From: Planctomycetota bacterium
GTDB taxonomy: Bacteria > Planctomycetota > B15-G4 > JADJEK01
Direction: 5' to 3'
Length of the DNA: 64,000 nucleotides
Assembly: GCA_016709145.1 (NCBI GenBank)
Contig: JADJEK010000006.1
Location: 124,001-188,000, forward strand
In this document: piece after piece, positions 62,604-64,000 of the stretch
Layout of the letters: every line of letters starts with the position of its first letter
Numbering within the stretch: the stretch's first letter is position 1
Program-made: the position numbers and the translations under genes
The notes under the pieces: model-generated
Database searches by the model: none
What the model saw: only the letters and a program-made list of their open reading frames with translations
What the model was told of the DNA's origin: nothing

Positions 62604-64000
62604 CGTGCGCCGAATCCAAGCAGTACGACCCGGATCGTCCGGAACAGGATCAGGACGTCCAGGAAGATGGACATGTTCTTGATGTAGTAGAGATCGAACT
62701 GGAGCTTCTGCAGCGCGTCTTCTTTCGACGCGCCGTATCGATAGTTGATCTGCGCCCAACCAGTCACGCCGGGCTTGACCACGAGGCGTTCGGTATAGAA
62801 CGGGATCTCCCGCTTCAGCTCTTCGACGAAGAACGGGCGCTCCGGGCGCGGGCCGACGAACGACATCTCGTTGCGCAGGACGTTGATCAACTGCGGGATC
62901 TCGTCGAGCCGGATCTTGCGGATCACGCGACCGACGCGCGTCACGCGATCGTCGTCGGACGCGGCCCACACCGGGCCGGTGTCCTTCTCGGCGTCCGTGC
63001 GCATCGAGCGGAACTTGTACAGCGTGAAGATGCGCCCGTCCTTGCCGACGCGAGGCTGTGAGAACAGCACGGGGCCGCGCGAATCGAGCTTCACGGCGAG
63101 CGCCGTGAGCAACGCGAGCGGCGCCGCGATCACGATGCCGACCAGCGCGAGGACGACGTCGAGGCCGCGCTTGAACAGGTAGGTGAACTTCGAGCGATTG
63201 AAGCCCTCGGAGAAGATCAAGTAGCTCGGTCGCAAGCGGTCGACGGCGATCTTGCCGGTGACGCGCTCGTACATCAGCTCGCCTTCTTCGACCTTCACGC
63301 CTTGCAGCTTGCAGTTCAGCAGTTCGAGCACGGGGAGATTGCCGCGCCGTTCGGGCAAACAGACGACCACGCGGTGGATCTCGTGCTCCTTGACCGTCTC
63401 GACGATGCGGCCGTAGCCGCACAGCACGGTCTTGCCGTCCTTCTCGCCCGCGTCTCCGGTCCATTCGGGCAAGACGTAGCCGACGATCTCGTACGTCGGA
63501 TCGCGACGTTCGTGCAGCTCGTGTTCGATGACGGCGGCGATCGGTGCGTCGCCGATCATCAGCACGCGGTCAGCGATCGGAATGCGGAACAGCGTCCAGT
63601 CGAAGATGCGGCGGAATCCGTACGCGGCGACGTGTGCGACGACGATGGCGACGACGGCGGGGATCGTGCCGATCTTGTACAGCCCGAGTCGTGGCCCTTC
63701 GCCGCGCGGCGCCAAGACGTAGCGGTCGATGCCGTCGAGCGCGAAGTACAACAGCGCGGTCAGGATCAGCGTGTACGAACTCGACTCGAGCAAGCGGATC
63801 GACGACTGGTGCTTGCTGCGGATGATCCGCCAGCGATAGAGGTCGTTGAACAGGAAGATGAGCTGGCAGGTGACGACGAGGATCAGCGTCCGTACCAGCG
63901 CCGTGTCGACGTCGAACGCGGCGGGATCCGCCGCGCCGCTCAAGATCTCGAGGATCTGACGCAAATGCGACAGTGGCAGCACGACCGCGCAGAGCAGCAC
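62600..64000 (-). CDS. Exopolysaccharide priming sugar transferase (undecaprenyl-phosphate type), truncated at window edge
   Basis: At least 466 residues; the 5' end lies beyond 64000. N-terminal part: several membrane segments and a CoA-binding-like domain (VLMIGDAPIAAVIEHEL). C-terminal catalytic domain from about 280 residues in: KRGLDVVLALVGIVIAAPLA, SQPRVGKDGRIFTLYKFRSM, SFVGPRPERPFFVEEL and KPGVTGWAQINYRYG, as in WcaJ/EpsB-type enzymes. It loads the first sugar phosphate onto undecaprenyl phosphate. Coupled to serA by ATGA. Confidence 0.9.
   Translation of the reverse strand: MLLCAVVLPLSHLRQILEILSGAADPAAFDVDTALVRTLILVVTCQLIFLFNDLYRWRIIRSKHQSSIRLLESSSYTLILTALLYFALDGIDRYVLAPRGEGPRLGLYKIGTIPAVVAIVVAHVAAYGFRRIFDWTLFRIPIADRVLMIGDAPIAAVIEHELHERRDPTYEIVGYVLPEWTGDAGEKDGKTVLCGYGRIVETVKEHEIHRVVVCLPERRGNLPVLELLNCKLQGVKVEEGELMYERVTGKIAVDRLRPSYLIFSEGFNRSKFTYLFKRGLDVVLALVGIVIAAPLALLTALAVKLDSRGPVLFSQPRVGKDGRIFTLYKFRSMRTDAEKDTGPVWAASDDDRVTRVGRVIRKIRLDEIPQLINVLRNEMSFVGPRPERPFFVEELKREIPFYTERLVVKPGVTGWAQINYRYGASKEDALQKLQFDLYYIKNMSIFLDVLILFRTIRVVLLGFGAR

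Noticed and set aside
1..64000. CRISPR arrays, insertion sequences, rRNA genes, prophage
   Set aside because: No spaced direct-repeat array, transposase, rRNA or phage gene was seen; the only repeat-like element is the palindrome near 56050.

Overview
The window is a GC-rich, densely packed bacterial chromosome segment. Several features point to Planctomycetota or a close relative, at moderate confidence: a secreted protein built of squalene-cyclase-like repeats, a zinc-ribbon/HExxH peptidase-like protein of a type common there, a divergent EF-G in the str operon, and no rpmD, tuf or ftsZ where they are normally found. A complete peptidoglycan precursor pathway is present, so this is not a wall-less lineage.

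Layout. (1) 1-5064: 3' end of rpoC, then rpsL-rpsG and fusA, with strong hairpins before rpsL and fusA. (2) 5157-19417: a promoter (TTGACA-N16-TAGAAT) and structured leader, then an unbroken S10-spc-alpha supercluster of 28 genes, rpsJ to rplQ, closed by a strong terminator. tuf, rpmD (L30), adk and map are missing from their usual slots. Several ribosomal proteins carry low-complexity tails; L17 ends in a His/Asp-rich tail. (3) 19450-25566: dnaE behind an unknown membrane protein (minus strand), then a HEAT-repeat lipoprotein and a CxxC protein (plus strand). (4) 25878-39433: a dcw cluster with a recognisable MraZ operator: mraZ, rsmH, ftsL-like, ftsI, murE, murF, mraY, ftsW, a LysM protein, murG, murC, murB, then a DedA protein. 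ftsQ, ftsA, ftsZ and ddl are not in it. (5) 40175-45987: recJ (minus), then selA-selD, where selD itself contains an in-frame UGA read as selenocysteine, followed by a four-S1-domain protein. (6) 46010-51419: secreted/membrane proteins of the envelope, then a rhodanese and a DoxX/MauE protein. (7) 51435-54094 (minus): an amino-sugar recycling operon, nagK-type kinase - murQ - nagA, with nagA broken by one surplus base. (8) 54244-54341: tRNA-Sec (anticodon UCA). (9) 54377-64000: a fused nucleotidyltransferase-glycosyltransferase, a gene-poor stretch with a REP-like palindrome, two divergent envelope proteins, and a translationally coupled minus-strand operon of an exopolysaccharide sugar transferase, serA and a serC-like aminotransferase.

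How they work together. Most of the window is core growth machinery: transcription, translation, secretion, replication and wall synthesis. The dcw genes make lipid II, and the recycling operon returns wall amino sugars to the pool. selA, selD and tRNA-Sec make up most of a selenocysteine system; selB lies elsewhere. Two genes (murC, nagA) need removal of exactly one base to restore their family-conserved frame, which may be assembly error or real mutation. Recurrent promoter candidates share TTGAC(n), a short spacer and a -10 beginning TAG.
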